Positions 1 through 9,266 of a stretch of 64,000 nucleotides of DNA are shown here, piece by piece (position 1 is the stretch's first letter; the number at the start of each line of letters is the position of its first letter). The notes beneath the pieces were generated by a model. The model saw only the letters and a program-made list of their open reading frames with translations. It did no database searches and was not told the origin of the DNA. Both the position numbers and the translations under genes were made by a program. The stretch is from Bacteroidia bacterium (GTDB taxonomy: Bacteria > Bacteroidota > Bacteroidia > Bacteroidales > GWA2-32-17), in assembly GCA_016218155.1 (NCBI GenBank), contig JACREQ010000050.1:1-64000 (forward strand). The letters are read 5' to 3'.

Positions 1-11
1 AAAAACAGAAA

Positions 12-1793
12 ATGACAATTGAAAATTTTCTTTGTACCGAGTTTTGTATAGCCATTAAGAATTTATATTCTCAGGAAATTGAAATAAAGCAAGTACAAAT
101 TCAGAAAACAAAAAAGGATTTTAACGGTGATTATACTGTTAATGTATTTCCTTTTTTAAAACTTTCTAAAAAATCTCCTGAACAAACGGCAACTGAAATA
201 GGAGATTTTCTTAAAAATTCTTTAAAAGAAATAAGCAATTACGAAGTAATAAAAGGATTTTTAAATATTAGTTTTTCAAATTCATTTTGGATTAGTAAAC
301 TAAATGGAATAATTTCCAATAATAAATCTGATTCATCTGACAATAAAAATATTTTAATAGAATACTCCTCTCCTAACACAAATAAACCATTACATTTAGG
401 GCATATTCGTAATAATTTACTGGGACATAGTTTATCAGAAATTTTAAAAGCAAATGGTAACAAAGTAACAAAAGTAAATTTGGTAAACGACAGAGGTATT
501 CACATTTGCAAGTCAATGCTTGCATGGCAAAAATGGGGTAATAACATTACACCCGAAAAAGCAGGAAAAAAAGGAGATAAACTTGTTGGAGATTTTTATG
601 TTTTGTTTGATAAGGAATATAAAAAACAAGTAGCAGAATTAATATCGCAAGGAAAAACACAAAAGGAAGCTGAGAATCAGTCTCAATTTATTATCGAAGC
701 TCGTGAAATGCTTCAGAAATGGGAAGCTCATGATCCTGAAGTTTTAGAACTCTGGAATAAAATGAATGGATGGGTTTATGATGGTTTTGAGAAAACATAT
801 GTTGAATTAGGAATAACATTTGACAAAATATATTACGAATCGCAAACATACGAACTGGGTAAAGACGAGGTAATAAAAGGTTTAACAAATGGTGCACTTA
901 TTAAAAAAGAAGACAATACTATTTGTGCCGATTTAACCAATGATGGTCTTGACGAAAAAGTACTTTTAAGAAGCGATGGAACTTCAGTTTATATGACACA
1001 GGATATTGGAACAGCCATTATGCGTAAGGAAGAGTTTAATGCCGATGAAATGATTTATGTTGTTGGTAACGAGCAAAATTATCATTTTCAGGTTTTAAAA
1101 CTTGTATTAAAAAAACTAGGAAAAGATTGGTCTGATCAGATTTCGCATTTATCATATGGCATGGTTGAATTACCCGAAGGTAAAATGAAATCACGCGAGG
1201 GAACTGTAGTTGATGCTGATGACTTAATTGAAGAAATGTATTCAACTGCAAAAACAATTTCCAATGAATTAGGAAAACTTGATGGCATTCCTGAAAATGA
1301 GAAAAATGAAATAATAAAAATGGTAGGACTAGGAGCTTTAAAATATTTTATTTTAAAAGTCGATCCTAAAAAGAATATGGTTTTTAATCCAAAAGAATCT
1401 ATTGATTTTGATGGTAACACTGGTCCGTTTATACAATATACCCATGCAAGAATAAAATCAGTATTACGAAAAGCAAATGATACAGGTATTACAATTCCAA
1501 ATAGTATTTCAGAAAATATTGAAATAAATGAAACTGAGAAATCAATAATTAAACAAATTGCAGAATATTATAATATTATTTCGGAAGCAGCAAAAGAACA
1601 AAACCCTGCAGTAATTGTAAATTATACTTACAACCTTGTTAAAGAATATAATCAGTTTTATCATAACCATACTATTTTAAAAGAAGAAAATTCGGAAATT
1701 AAAGGATTAAGACTTTTATTAAGTAATGTTACAGCAGAAAGAATAAAAGAGTCAATGAAACTTTTAGGAATAAATGTTCCTGAAAGAATGTAA
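12..1793 (+). CDS. argS: Arginyl-tRNA synthetase
   Basis: Class I aminoacyl-tRNA synthetase that charges tRNA-Arg with arginine in the cytoplasm. The 593-residue length is normal for bacterial ArgRS. The N-terminal ~110 residues fit the Arg-tRNA-synthetase additional domain. The HIGH signature reads HLGH at residues 128-131 (preceded by SSPNTNKP), and the KMSKS-like loop reads KMKSR at 391-395. The C-terminal ~120 residues are the helical DALR anticodon-binding domain, ending in the family-typical GINVPERM. The ATG at 12 gives a complete N-terminus, with only 11 bases of upstream sequence in the window, so the promoter is not visible. No terminator hairpin is evident directly after the stop. 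The identification is very secure. Confidence 0.98.
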   Translation: MTIENFLCTEFCIAIKNLYSQEIEIKQVQIQKTKKDFNGDYTVNVFPFLKLSKKSPEQTATEIGDFLKNSLKEISNYEVIKGFLNISFSNSFWISKLNGIISNNKSDSSDNKNILIEYSSPNTNKPLHLGHIRNNLLGHSLSEILKANGNKVTKVNLVNDRGIHICKSMLAWQKWGNNITPEKAGKKGDKLVGDFYVLFDKEYKKQVAELISQGKTQKEAENQSQFIIEAREMLQKWEAHDPEVLELWNKMNGWVYDGFEKTYVELGITFDKIYYESQTYELGKDEVIKGLTNGALIKKEDNTICADLTNDGLDEKVLLRSDGTSVYMTQDIGTAIMRKEEFNADEMIYVVGNEQNYHFQVLKLVLKKLGKDWSDQISHLSYGMVELPEGKMKSREGTVVDADDLIEEMYSTAKTISNELGKLDGIPENEKNEIIKMVGLGALKYFILKVDPKKNMVFNPKESIDFDGNTGPFIQYTHARIKSVLRKANDTGITIPNSISENIEINETEKSIIKQIAEYYNIISEAAKEQNPAVIVNYTYNLVKEYNQFYHNHTILKEENSEIKGLRLLLSNVTAERIKESMKLLGINVPERM

Positions 1794-1809
1794 GAGGAAA
1801 AGTTATAAA

Positions 1810-1900
1810 TGCCTTAAGTACTTAAAGTGCCTTAAGTATAAAAAATAAGATTCATAGACCATGTAAGTTTTTTCTTTTTAATTAGTGTCAATTAGTGTCA
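1810..1900. repeat. Short direct repeats in the argS downstream spacer
   Basis: Two 11-base copies of TGCCTTAAGTA lie at 1810-1820 and 1828-1838, forming an ~18-base tandem unit that also contains partial palindromes. Two adjacent 10-base copies of ATTAGTGTCA lie at 1881-1900. They sit between argS and the convergent small secreted gene. No function can be assigned. Confidence 0.6.
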
Positions 1901-1906
1901 GTATTT

Positions 1907-1940
1907 AAAAAAAAGACCCCCCATCTTTTACAATGGAGGG
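1907..1940 (-). terminator. Intrinsic terminator of the small secreted protein gene
   Basis: Read on the minus strand, the stem pairs 1933-1940 with 1917-1924 (eight pairs, one T-G wobble) around an 8-base loop and is followed by a run of about eight T. It lies just downstream of the stop codon at 1966. Confidence 0.8.
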
Positions 1941-1965
1941 TAGCTAAACTAACCAATGAACAAGA

Positions 1966-2310
1966 TTACTTGCTGAAGATAAACTTGTAAACAAACGACT
2001 TTTCGGTTAACTTAGACACTTTCTTGATTACTACTTTCTCAAGCTTTTCTTTTACGTAACTAACTAAATCAGGGCTACCATTAATTTCGTTAACAACAAT
2101 TTTTCCGTTTTCATTAACCCTAAAATCAACTGCAACGGTAGCAATTCCTTCAAAACACACTTCTGAATCTTTTGGATAATCTACAGCACTTGAAACTACT
2201 CTTTTAACTTTTCCTTCTTCATTTGTTGGATTTGAACCCGCAAATGATTGTACATTCATTAAGAGTAAAAAAAATGTACTTGTTACGATTAGAATCTTTA
2301 TTGTTTTCAT
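1966..2310 (-). CDS. Small secreted protein with TonB-C-like fold (hypothetical)
   Basis: A 114-residue protein with an N-terminal signal peptide (hydrophobic residues ~5-23, cleavage probably after QSFA). The mature ~90 residues contain CFEGIATVAVDFRVNENGKI and a C-terminal basic-hydrophobic segment. This resembles the beta-alpha-beta C-terminal domain of TonB, which Bacteroidetes often encode as free-standing secreted proteins, but it lacks the YP...A...G start of a typical TonB_C domain. It has no membrane anchor after cleavage, so it should be periplasmic or exported. It is monocistronic, with a clear terminator downstream and a palindrome about 40 bases upstream. A function in energy transduction is only a guess. 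Confidence 0.7.
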   Translation of the reverse strand: MKTIKILIVTSTFFLLLMNVQSFAGSNPTNEEGKVKRVVSSAVDYPKDSEVCFEGIATVAVDFRVNENGKIVVNEINGSPDLVSYVKEKLEKVVIKKVSKLTEKSFVYKFIFSK

Positions 2311-2347
2311 ATTACTTAATTTTTAATGTTTTAACAAATTTGATCGT

Positions 2348-2357
2348 ATGACGTCAT
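2348..2357. promoter_or_regulatory. Perfect palindrome ATGACGTCAT upstream of the secreted protein gene
   Basis: A 10-base perfect inverted repeat lies 38 bases upstream of the minus-strand start at 2310, in otherwise AT-rich sequence. The position fits an operator or a regulator half-site pair, but a single 10-base palindrome can occur by chance. No TAnnTTTG box is seen next to it. Confidence 0.3.
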
Positions 2358-2518
2358 CAAATATTTAAAAGTTACAAGTCAAACAATAAAATATTTTAAT
2401 AATCTCATATTCAGACATATTTACTTGTTAATATACATTAATAAAAAATAGTAAATCTTAATCGTTATTTTTTTATTTCTTTGTATAATTGTTATTCAAT
2501 TCTGAAAAAAACTGAACT

Positions 2519-5500
2519 ATGAGCGAATCCATTTTAAAAGCATTAATGAGGCTTTTTGCAATAATAGCCGATGTTGAAATTGGTGAAAACGGTGAAATTA
2601 ATAATCCTGGAAGAGTTATTGTTGCATCATATTTAAAACAACAACTTAATCAAGAACTTGTAGACGAATATTTAAAACTTTTTGACGAATATATTGCACA
2701 ACACCATAATAAAAAAGGCAAAAAACGTATGTCGGCTAATAGCGTTAAAGTTTTGGCTATTTGCTCACAGGTTAACGATGAACTTCGTCAGGAACAAAAA
2801 ATGCTTGTTCTTCTTAAATTATTTGAATTTATACATCATGGAAGTGACATTAAAGAGGAAGAACTGGAGTTTGTAAAAACAGTTGCAGATACTTTTAATA
2901 TTAACGAATTAGAATACAATAATTGCAAATCATTAATTCTAGACACACCTGATAAAATTCCACATAAAGAAAATCTACTTTTAATTGATGGTAATAAGGA
3001 ATTTTCTAATCCTGAAGTTAAACATATTTTTATTGAACACTTTGTAGGACAATTGGTTATTTTACATATCGAAAGTACAAACATGTATGCTTTTGGTTAT
3101 GTTGGCGAAGAAACATTCTACTTAAACAGTCAGGTTATTAACCCTATGAGGGTTTATGTGCTTGTAAAAGGTTCTTCAATCAGAAGCAGAAAAACCAGTC
3201 CTATTTATTACAGCGATATTGTTGGTGCATTTCTTAGCCAGTCAAAATCTGAGAAAATTATTTTCACTGCTAAAAATGTTGAGTTCAGATTTAAAAATTC
3301 GGATAACGGTTTACATTGTTTTAATTTCTCTGAAGAAACAGGTCAGTTAATTGGTGTTATGGGTGGAAGCGGTGCTGGAAAGTCAACGCTTTTAAATATT
3401 TTAAATGGTAACATTCAACCACAAAAAGGTGATGTTTTAATAAACGGTTATAATATTTACACTGAAAAAGAAGCTATCAAAGGCGTTGTTGGCTTTGTTC
3501 CACAAGATGACTTGCTTATTGAAGAGCTTACTGTTTACCAAAATCTTTACTATAACTCAAAACTTTGCTTTAGCGGATACACTGAAACCCAGATTGATGA
3601 TGCTGTAACAAAAGTCTTACAGGATCTGGATCTTTATGAAATAAGAAATTTAAAAGTAGGCGGTCCGTTAAATAAATACATCAGCGGTGGTCAGCGAAAA
3701 AGACTAAATATTGCACTTGAATTAATTCGTGAGCCAGATGTTATGTTTGTTGATGAACCGACTTCCGGGCTTTCTTCAATGGACTCCGAAATGGTAATGG
3801 ATTTACTTAAGGAAATTACCCTAAAAGGAAAACTTGCAATAATAAATATTCATCAGCCATCATCAGATATTTTTAAATTATTTGATAAAATATTAATTCT
3901 CGATAAAGGTGGGCACCCTATTTACTTTGGTAACCCTACCGAATCAATTGTTTATTTCAAAAAAGCAACCAACCATGTAAATGCAAACGAAGGCGAATGC
4001 ACAACTTGCGGAAATGTTAACCCAGAGCAGGTATTACAAATTATTGAATCGAAGGTAGTCGATGAATATGGAAAGTTAACAAAGAGCAGAAAGATTTCTG
4101 CAAAAGAATGGAATAAGCATTACATGGATACTCTTGATGTTAATTTTAAAGAAAAAGAGTATTCTAAGACTATTCCAAAAAACAACTTCAAAATTCCTAA
4201 CAAAATAAATCAGTTTAGAATTTTCACAGTTCGCGATGTACTCTCAAAGCTTACTAACAAACAATACATTTTACTAAATTTCCTTGAGGCTCCTCTTCTT
4301 GCATTTATTCTTGGATATTTTACAAAATATGTTGCAGGTGAGAAATTTTTATTCAGCGAAAATGAAAACCTTTACGCTTATTTATTCATGGCAATTGTTG
4401 TTTCATTATTCTTAGGAATGACAGTAAGTGCTGAAGAAATAATTCGTGACAGAAAGATATTACAACGAGAACGATTCTTAAGTTTGAGTCGCTTTAGCTA
4501 CATCAACTCTAAAGTAATGATAATGTTTATTTTATCAGCAATTCAAATGTTCACATTTGTAATTATTGGTAATTACATTTTGGGTATAAAAGGATTAACA
4601 TTCAATTACTTTATTATTTTATACAGTACATCATGTTTTGCTAATATGCTTGGATTAAACATTTCCTCGGCATTAAACTCTGTTGTAACAATTTACATTT
4701 TAATTCCTTTCATATTAGTTCCACAACTTCTTTTGAGTGGTGTTATTGTAAAATTTGACAAACTGCATAAATCATTTGCATCACATAAATTTGTCCCTGT
4801 TGTTGGTGATTTAATGACTTCCAGATGGGCATTTGAGGCATTAGCTGTAACACAATATAAAGATAACAAATGGGAAAAAAACTTTTTTGATATCGAAAAA
4901 AAGAAAAGCTATGCAGAATTCAGATTTAATTATCTTATTCCAGAGTTAATAAATAAACTTGACGGATGCCAAAGATATTTAGAACAACCTACAGCTGAAA
5001 TTAATATTAATAAGAACTTACTTATTCTTAAAAACGAAATTGAATTATTAGACAAAAGTTTTTCTAAAAAAACTTTTAAGAAATTAGATCAGCTTAATAA
5101 AAAATCTTTTAATAGTGAAGTAGCTGAATATACTTTAAATTATCTTGAATCGAAAAAGAAATATTTTAATAAAAAATATAACGAATCAACAATTGAAGCT
5201 GATAAAAAGTACACAGAACTTACAAAACAATATCCAAATAAAAATGATTTAATTACATTAAAAGAGGATTATTTCAGTAACGGATTATCTGATCTGGTAA
5301 CAAATAAAAATAGTTTTCAAACAATTTACGAAACAGATGACAGACTGATTCAGATGACCAAACCAATTTATAAAGATCCTGAATCAAATTACGGTCGTGC
5401 CCATTTCTACGCTCCATACAAAAATTTATTTGGAAAAAAGATAGATACATTATGGTTTAATACAGGATTTATATGGCTAACAACAATATTCATGTATCTT

Positions 5501-5581
5501 GCTTTAGTTTTCGACTGGCTTAAAAAGCTATTAAATATTGGCGATAAAATTAAGTTTGGTCGTAAAAAAGATCGTGACTAA
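2519..5581 (+). CDS. ABCG-like transporter: TerB-like domain, ATPase and ABC-2 permease in one chain
   Basis: A 1020-residue fused ABC transporter. Residues ~1-140 are helical and resemble the TerB domain. Residues ~150-250 form a beta-rich linker. The ATPase follows, with Walker A GGSGAGKST at 282-290, signature SGGQRKR at 389-395 and Walker B VMFVDEP at 408-414. A C-x2-C pair (C494, C497) in the sequence GECTTCGNVNPE comes next. An ABC-2 type membrane domain spans ~583-770. A long, mostly charged loop (~800-960, coiled-coil-like) leads to a last membrane segment near 975-995. The layout resembles eukaryotic ABCG half-transporters. The substrate is unknown; lipids, glycolipids or polysaccharides are possible given the overlapping glycosyltransferase. 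The stop codon shares one base with the next start (TAATG), so the two genes are translationally coupled. Confidence 0.9.
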   Translation: MSESILKALMRLFAIIADVEIGENGEINNPGRVIVASYLKQQLNQELVDEYLKLFDEYIAQHHNKKGKKRMSANSVKVLAICSQVNDELRQEQKMLVLLKLFEFIHHGSDIKEEELEFVKTVADTFNINELEYNNCKSLILDTPDKIPHKENLLLIDGNKEFSNPEVKHIFIEHFVGQLVILHIESTNMYAFGYVGEETFYLNSQVINPMRVYVLVKGSSIRSRKTSPIYYSDIVGAFLSQSKSEKIIFTAKNVEFRFKNSDNGLHCFNFSEETGQLIGVMGGSGAGKSTLLNILNGNIQPQKGDVLINGYNIYTEKEAIKGVVGFVPQDDLLIEELTVYQNLYYNSKLCFSGYTETQIDDAVTKVLQDLDLYEIRNLKVGGPLNKYISGGQRKRLNIALELIREPDVMFVDEPTSGLSSMDSEMVMDLLKEITLKGKLAIINIHQPSSDIFKLFDKILILDKGGHPIYFGNPTESIVYFKKATNHVNANEGECTTCGNVNPEQVLQIIESKVVDEYGKLTKSRKISAKEWNKHYMDTLDVNFKEKEYSKTIPKNNFKIPNKINQFRIFTVRDVLSKLTNKQYILLNFLEAPLLAFILGYFTKYVAGEKFLFSENENLYAYLFMAIVVSLFLGMTVSAEEIIRDRKILQRERFLSLSRFSYINSKVMIMFILSAIQMFTFVIIGNYILGIKGLTFNYFIILYSTSCFANMLGLNISSALNSVVTIYILIPFILVPQLLLSGVIVKFDKLHKSFASHKFVPVVGDLMTSRWAFEALAVTQYKDNKWEKNFFDIEKKKSYAEFRFNYLIPELINKLDGCQRYLEQPTAEININKNLLILKNEIELLDKSFSKKTFKKLDQLNKKSFNSEVAEYTLNYLESKKKYFNKKYNESTIEADKKYTELTKQYPNKNDLITLKEDYFSNGLSDLVTNKNSFQTIYETDDRLIQMTKPIYKDPESNYGRAHFYAPYKNLFGKKIDTLWFNTGFIWLTTIFMYLALVFDWLKKLLNIGDKIKFGRKKDRD

Positions 5582-6492
5582 TGGCTATGACTATTAGTGG
5601 CTTCACAATGGTGAGAAATGCCACACGTTTTTATTTTCCTGTAAAAGAGTCAATATTAAGTATATTGCCAATTGTTGACGAATTTGTTATTGCTCTTGGC
5701 AAAGGCGATGAAAGTGATAAAACCGAAGAAGAAATACTTTCAATTGGCTCACCAAAAATCAAGATTATTCATAGAGTCTGGGACGAATCAAGGTTTTTAA
5801 ACTCTGCTGTTTTTCGCGATGAAACAAATGCTGCATTAAAAGAATGTAAAGGCGATTGGTGTTTTTATATACAGGCAGATGAAGTAGTTCACGAAGACGA
5901 TCTAGAAGAAATAAAGAATGTTTGCCAAAAACATCTTAACAATAAAAAAGTGGAAGGAATACTTTTTAATTATTATCATTTCTGGGGCGACTACAATCAT
6001 TATTTACCTTTTCATGGTTGGTATAAAAATGAAATGAGGATAGTAAGAAACAATCCTGACATAGTTTCATATAAGGATGCACAATCGTTCAGAAAAAAAG
6101 ATAACTCCAAGCTAACAGTTGCAAGTTCTAAGGCACATATTTATCATTATGGCTGGGTACGACCGCCCGATAGAATGAAAAGCAAAAAGAAGGAACATGA
6201 TTCAATTCACAGAGGAAAAACAAATAACGAACAAGTTATAACTTATCAAGGTTTTGATTATGGTCCTTTAGGAAGAATTCCATTATTTAAAGGAACACAT
6301 CCTAAAGTAATGAATGAAAAAATAAAAGAGTTTTTCTGGAAGGATAAACTAAATTATGGCAATAAATTAACAAAGGACCATGATTTATATAAACACGAAA
6401 AAATAAAGTATAGATTAATTACATGGTTTGAACGAAATATATTTGGAGGAAAACAATTATTCGGATATTCTAACTGGAAACTAATAAAATAA
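5581..6492 (+). CDS. Family 2-like glycosyltransferase
   Basis: A 303-residue cytoplasmic protein with a GT-A type N-terminus: SGFTMVRNA at the start, the acidic stretch GDESDKTEEE, and the sequence IQADEVVHEDD near residues 97-107. The last of these matches the metal-binding DxD region of GT2 enzymes. It lacks membrane segments. The family transfers sugars from nucleotide donors to surface glycans or lipids; acceptor and sugar cannot be read from the sequence. Its ATG overlaps the TAA of the transporter by one base, and a strong terminator follows the stop, so the two genes form a two-gene operon. Co-transcription suggests that the transporter may handle the product or precursor of this enzyme (inference). 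Confidence 0.85.
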   Translation: MAMTISGFTMVRNATRFYFPVKESILSILPIVDEFVIALGKGDESDKTEEEILSIGSPKIKIIHRVWDESRFLNSAVFRDETNAALKECKGDWCFYIQADEVVHEDDLEEIKNVCQKHLNNKKVEGILFNYYHFWGDYNHYLPFHGWYKNEMRIVRNNPDIVSYKDAQSFRKKDNSKLTVASSKAHIYHYGWVRPPDRMKSKKKEHDSIHRGKTNNEQVITYQGFDYGPLGRIPLFKGTHPKVMNEKIKEFFWKDKLNYGNKLTKDHDLYKHEKIKYRLITWFERNIFGGKQLFGYSNWKLIK

Positions 6493-6519
6493 AAAAAGAG
6501 GCATTAAGCCTCTTTTTTT
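6491..6519. terminator. Bidirectional intrinsic terminator
   Basis: A near-perfect hairpin, AAAAAAAGAGGC paired with GCCTCTTTTTTT around a 5-base loop. It lies between the glycosyltransferase (plus) and the convergent lipoprotein gene (minus), with T runs on both strands. Confidence 0.9.
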
Positions 6520-6538
6520 ATTTTATTAAATATTGTTA

Positions 6539-7348
6539 TTACAATCTAGGTTTCAAAGTAGCGGTCTCAAAACCTTTTTCTGAGTATGAATCACCGGTAG
6601 AAACGCCATTACTAATAGTTGCAGTTTGAACTACATCATCAATATCACGTTCCATAACAATTTTCTTACTTCTTAATTCTCTTAATACCCAAGTCTGTGC
6701 AAATTCGCCATTTGAATATTTTCTTTCACTGCTTGTTACAAAAGTATTAAATGTATTTCCTGGAAGAGTAACTCCATTTTCATCTACCTGCCAGTATGTT
6801 AATACAGTTGTTTGAGTAATGTTATTAGATTCAAATATCAGACATAGTCTTTCTTTATCTTTATATTTATTTACACCATGTTTTTCAACACTGCTTAAGA
6901 AATTCCATGAACCGGCAGCTCTTTCAACATATGTATATACCATTTTATTGTAAGTTGTAATATTTGTAGCTTCATCCATTTTTGTCCATAATTTAGACAT
7001 TTCATAATGAAACAAATACTCCATTTTACTATTTTTATCGAAACGATAAAAATCTTCTTTAATAATACCATTTGTTGTTACTGAAGTGTCATGAGAAGTA
7101 TTAACTGAATCTACAATTTCAGCTATTTTATCATCCGTGACTTTAAAATTAATTTTGGCGGTAGTTCCGTCATTTAACAATTGGGTAACATTACGTTCCA
7201 TTGTTTCAATGGCCCAGTCACCTGTAACTCTTGCTTTGCGACTGCGAATAGAGAAAAACGGGTCATCATCTCCTCTTTTACAACCGTCAAATACCAAAAT
7301 GCTACTTAATACGATTAAAATTACTGCGTATCCAGATAGTCTTTTCAT
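6539..7348 (-). CDS. Lipoprotein of unknown function
   Basis: A 269-residue lipoprotein. A hydrophobic signal segment ends in the lipobox VFDGC with the lipidated cysteine at C23, followed by the acidic KRGDDDP, a typical Bacteroidetes lipoprotein export context. The body is beta-rich with evenly spaced tryptophans and polar strands, and resembles the lipocalin-like lipoproteins of this phylum only in general character. No catalytic motif is seen. It has its own terminator downstream (6491-6519) and a divergent proline dehydrogenase gene upstream, so it is probably monocistronic. The location is predicted to be the outer or inner membrane facing the periplasm, or the cell surface. The function is unknown. 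Confidence 0.8.
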   Translation of the reverse strand: MKRLSGYAVILIVLSSILVFDGCKRGDDDPFFSIRSRKARVTGDWAIETMERNVTQLLNDGTTAKINFKVTDDKIAEIVDSVNTSHDTSVTTNGIIKEDFYRFDKNSKMEYLFHYEMSKLWTKMDEATNITTYNKMVYTYVERAAGSWNFLSSVEKHGVNKYKDKERLCLIFESNNITQTTVLTYWQVDENGVTLPGNTFNTFVTSSERKYSNGEFAQTWVLRELRSKKIVMERDIDDVVQTATISNGVSTGDSYSEKGFETATLKPRL

Positions 7349-7592
7349 AGTTTAATCCTTTAATTATTAGGCACTTCTATGTTAGCGTTTAAAACCTTTT
7401 GAAAAACGTAAAATTATTCTATTTCTCTAATTAAACAAAAAAAAACATTTTTTTTTCAACATATAATTAACAAATAATTCACAATTCTACATTTACATGG
7501 CACAAATATAACAATTAAATAATTAAACTAAAGTAATTTAAAATTTATTTTCTACTGTTAAAAAAAGTTCATTTTTTTTCATTTTTCATTAG

Positions 7593-7600
7593 TAATTTTG
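7593..7600 (+). promoter_or_regulatory. Bacteroidetes -7 box (TAATTTTG) of the proline dehydrogenase gene
   Basis: An exact match to TAnnTTTG, 21 bases upstream of the ATG at 7622. It overlaps a possible TTG start at 7598, which would be untranscribed if this box is used. That decides the start in favour of 7622. The upstream -33 region is T-rich without a clear TTTG. Confidence 0.6.
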
Positions 7601-7621
7601 AAAATTCGAATAATCAATAAT

Positions 7622-8794
7622 ATGATTTCATTAGAAAATACAAAAGTTGCATTTGAAAATAAGTCTGTAAAAGACCTTAAGAGAATGCGTCTATTATTTA
7701 AAATGATTTCTAAAAATTGGATTGTAAATTCATCTAAATCACTAGTTAAAATTGCTTTATATATTCACTTTCCTATAAAATGGATTGTAAAGCCAACCAT
7801 CTTTAAACACTTTTGTGGTGGAGAAACTTTAGAAGATTGCTTCAATACTGTTAATAAGCTTTCAATTAATAATGTTTACTCAATATTAGATTTTTCTGCT
7901 GAAAGCACAAGTTCAATTGAAATAATTAATGAAGTTACTTTAGAAATTATTAGAAACATTAAAAATGCTGCAAATAATAAAAATATACCTTTTGCAGTTT
8001 TTAAGCCATCTGCTTTAATTCCAAACCAAATTCTTGAAAAAAAATCAAATGGTGAAGTTTTAAACGAAAACGAAAAAATTGAATTCGAGAAATTCGTACA
8101 AAGAATAAATTCCATTACTAATGAAGCATATAATAATAAAGTAAAACTATTAATTGACGCAGAATACTTCAGATTTCAAAACATCATTGATATTATTGTT
8201 TCAGACATGATGGAAAAGTACAATAAAGAAGAAGCTTTTGTTTTTAATACTTTGCAGATGTACCGTAAAGACAGATTACAATATTTGAAAAATGCTCATA
8301 AGATTGCTTTATCCAAGAATTACAAACTAGGTATTAAATTCGTTAGAGGCGCTTATATGGAAGAAGAAAGATTACTTGCTAAAAGCAATAATTATCCATC
8401 GCCAATTCATGATACAAAAGAAGAAACAGATAACGATTTTGACTCAGGTATTGAATATACAGTTAGTAATATTAACAGTATTGAAACTTTTTGCGGAACT
8501 CATAACGAAAAAAGCTGTTTACTTTTAGCTGAATTGATAATTAAAAACAACATAAAGTGTAACGATAAAAGAATTTGGTTCTCTCAATTATATGGAATGA
8601 GTGATAATATTAGTTACAACTTAGCTAAAGAAGGCTTTAATATTGTAAAATATATTCCATACGGGCCGGTTAAAAAAGTTTTACCATATTTAATAAGACG
8701 TGCAGAAGAAAACACTTCAATTAAAGGGCAAACAAATAGAGAACTTTCTTTAATTAATAAAGAACTAAACAGAAGAAAAAATGAAATTAGATAA
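7622..8794 (+). CDS. Proline dehydrogenase (monofunctional, FAD)
   Basis: Oxidises L-proline to pyrroline-5-carboxylate, passing electrons from FAD to the quinone pool at the inner membrane. The protein is about 390 residues, the monofunctional form typical of Bacteroidetes, without the P5C dehydrogenase half of PutA. Family signatures are visible: LQMYRKDRLQYL in the middle, KFVRGAYMEEER, GTHNEKS, and the C-terminal basic helix LPYLIRRAEENTS that binds the proline carboxylate. The frame is open from a TTG at 7598, but that codon lies inside the -7 promoter box, so ATG 7622 (MISLENTK) is preferred. The 3' end overlaps the next start by 14 bases. No P5C dehydrogenase gene is nearby. Confidence 0.93.
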   Translation: MISLENTKVAFENKSVKDLKRMRLLFKMISKNWIVNSSKSLVKIALYIHFPIKWIVKPTIFKHFCGGETLEDCFNTVNKLSINNVYSILDFSAESTSSIEIINEVTLEIIRNIKNAANNKNIPFAVFKPSALIPNQILEKKSNGEVLNENEKIEFEKFVQRINSITNEAYNNKVKLLIDAEYFRFQNIIDIIVSDMMEKYNKEEAFVFNTLQMYRKDRLQYLKNAHKIALSKNYKLGIKFVRGAYMEEERLLAKSNNYPSPIHDTKEETDNDFDSGIEYTVSNINSIETFCGTHNEKSCLLLAELIIKNNIKCNDKRIWFSQLYGMSDNISYNLAKEGFNIVKYIPYGPVKKVLPYLIRRAEENTSIKGQTNRELSLINKELNRRKNEIR

Positions 8795-9266
8795 CAAAGA
8801 TGCATATGATAGAATAAGAGGACAATTTGTTTTAGCAATTTTTATTGCTGCAACTCTGATTTCCTTTTCTGTATTCTACGATTATTTAACATTATATTTT
8901 ATACCTATCAGCAATCTTGCATATGCAATTATTTTTAGTTCTTTATTTATTATATATATTATATACAGACTTCAACTTAAATATCATTTTATAATTTATG
9001 ACGACGAAGGTGACAAAATAGTTATAAGATATTACCCAGTAACTTCATTTATCACTAAATACATTTCAATTGAAATACCTTTTGATTCTTTATTCAAAAT
9101 TGAAATTAAACGTACTTTCTTTAACCAAAGAGAAGAACTAATAGTTCATCAGACTACAAAAAAAGGAATTGCAAAGTATAAACCTATTCCATTAACAGCC
9201 TTAACAAATAACCAAAAAAGGGATTTAATTAACGCTTTAAATTCATTAGCAAAAGTAAAAATGTAA
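8781..9266 (+). CDS. Small membrane protein with a PH-like C-terminal half
   Basis: A 161-residue protein. Residues ~12-60 hold two hydrophobic segments, probably two membrane helices with a short turn. The remaining ~100 residues alternate strand-like stretches (YHFIIYDDEGDKIVIRYYP, ISIEIPFDSLFKIEIKR) and end in a helix (ALTNNQKRDLINALNSL). This pattern resembles the bacterial PH-like domains that follow two membrane helices in many small proteins. It overlaps the proline dehydrogenase gene by 14 bases and shares one base (TAATG) with dprA, so it is translationally coupled to both. The function is unknown and no enzyme motif is present. Confidence 0.75.
   Translation: MKLDNKDAYDRIRGQFVLAIFIAATLISFSVFYDYLTLYFIPISNLAYAIIFSSLFIIYIIYRLQLKYHFIIYDDEGDKIVIRYYPVTSFITKYISIEIPFDSLFKIEIKRTFFNQREELIVHQTTKKGIAKYKPIPLTALTNNQKRDLINALNSLAKVKM

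Noticed and set aside
7598-7621. TTG start for proline dehydrogenase
   Set aside because: This codon lies inside an exact -7 promoter box, and the ATG at 7622 gives a normal N-terminus.
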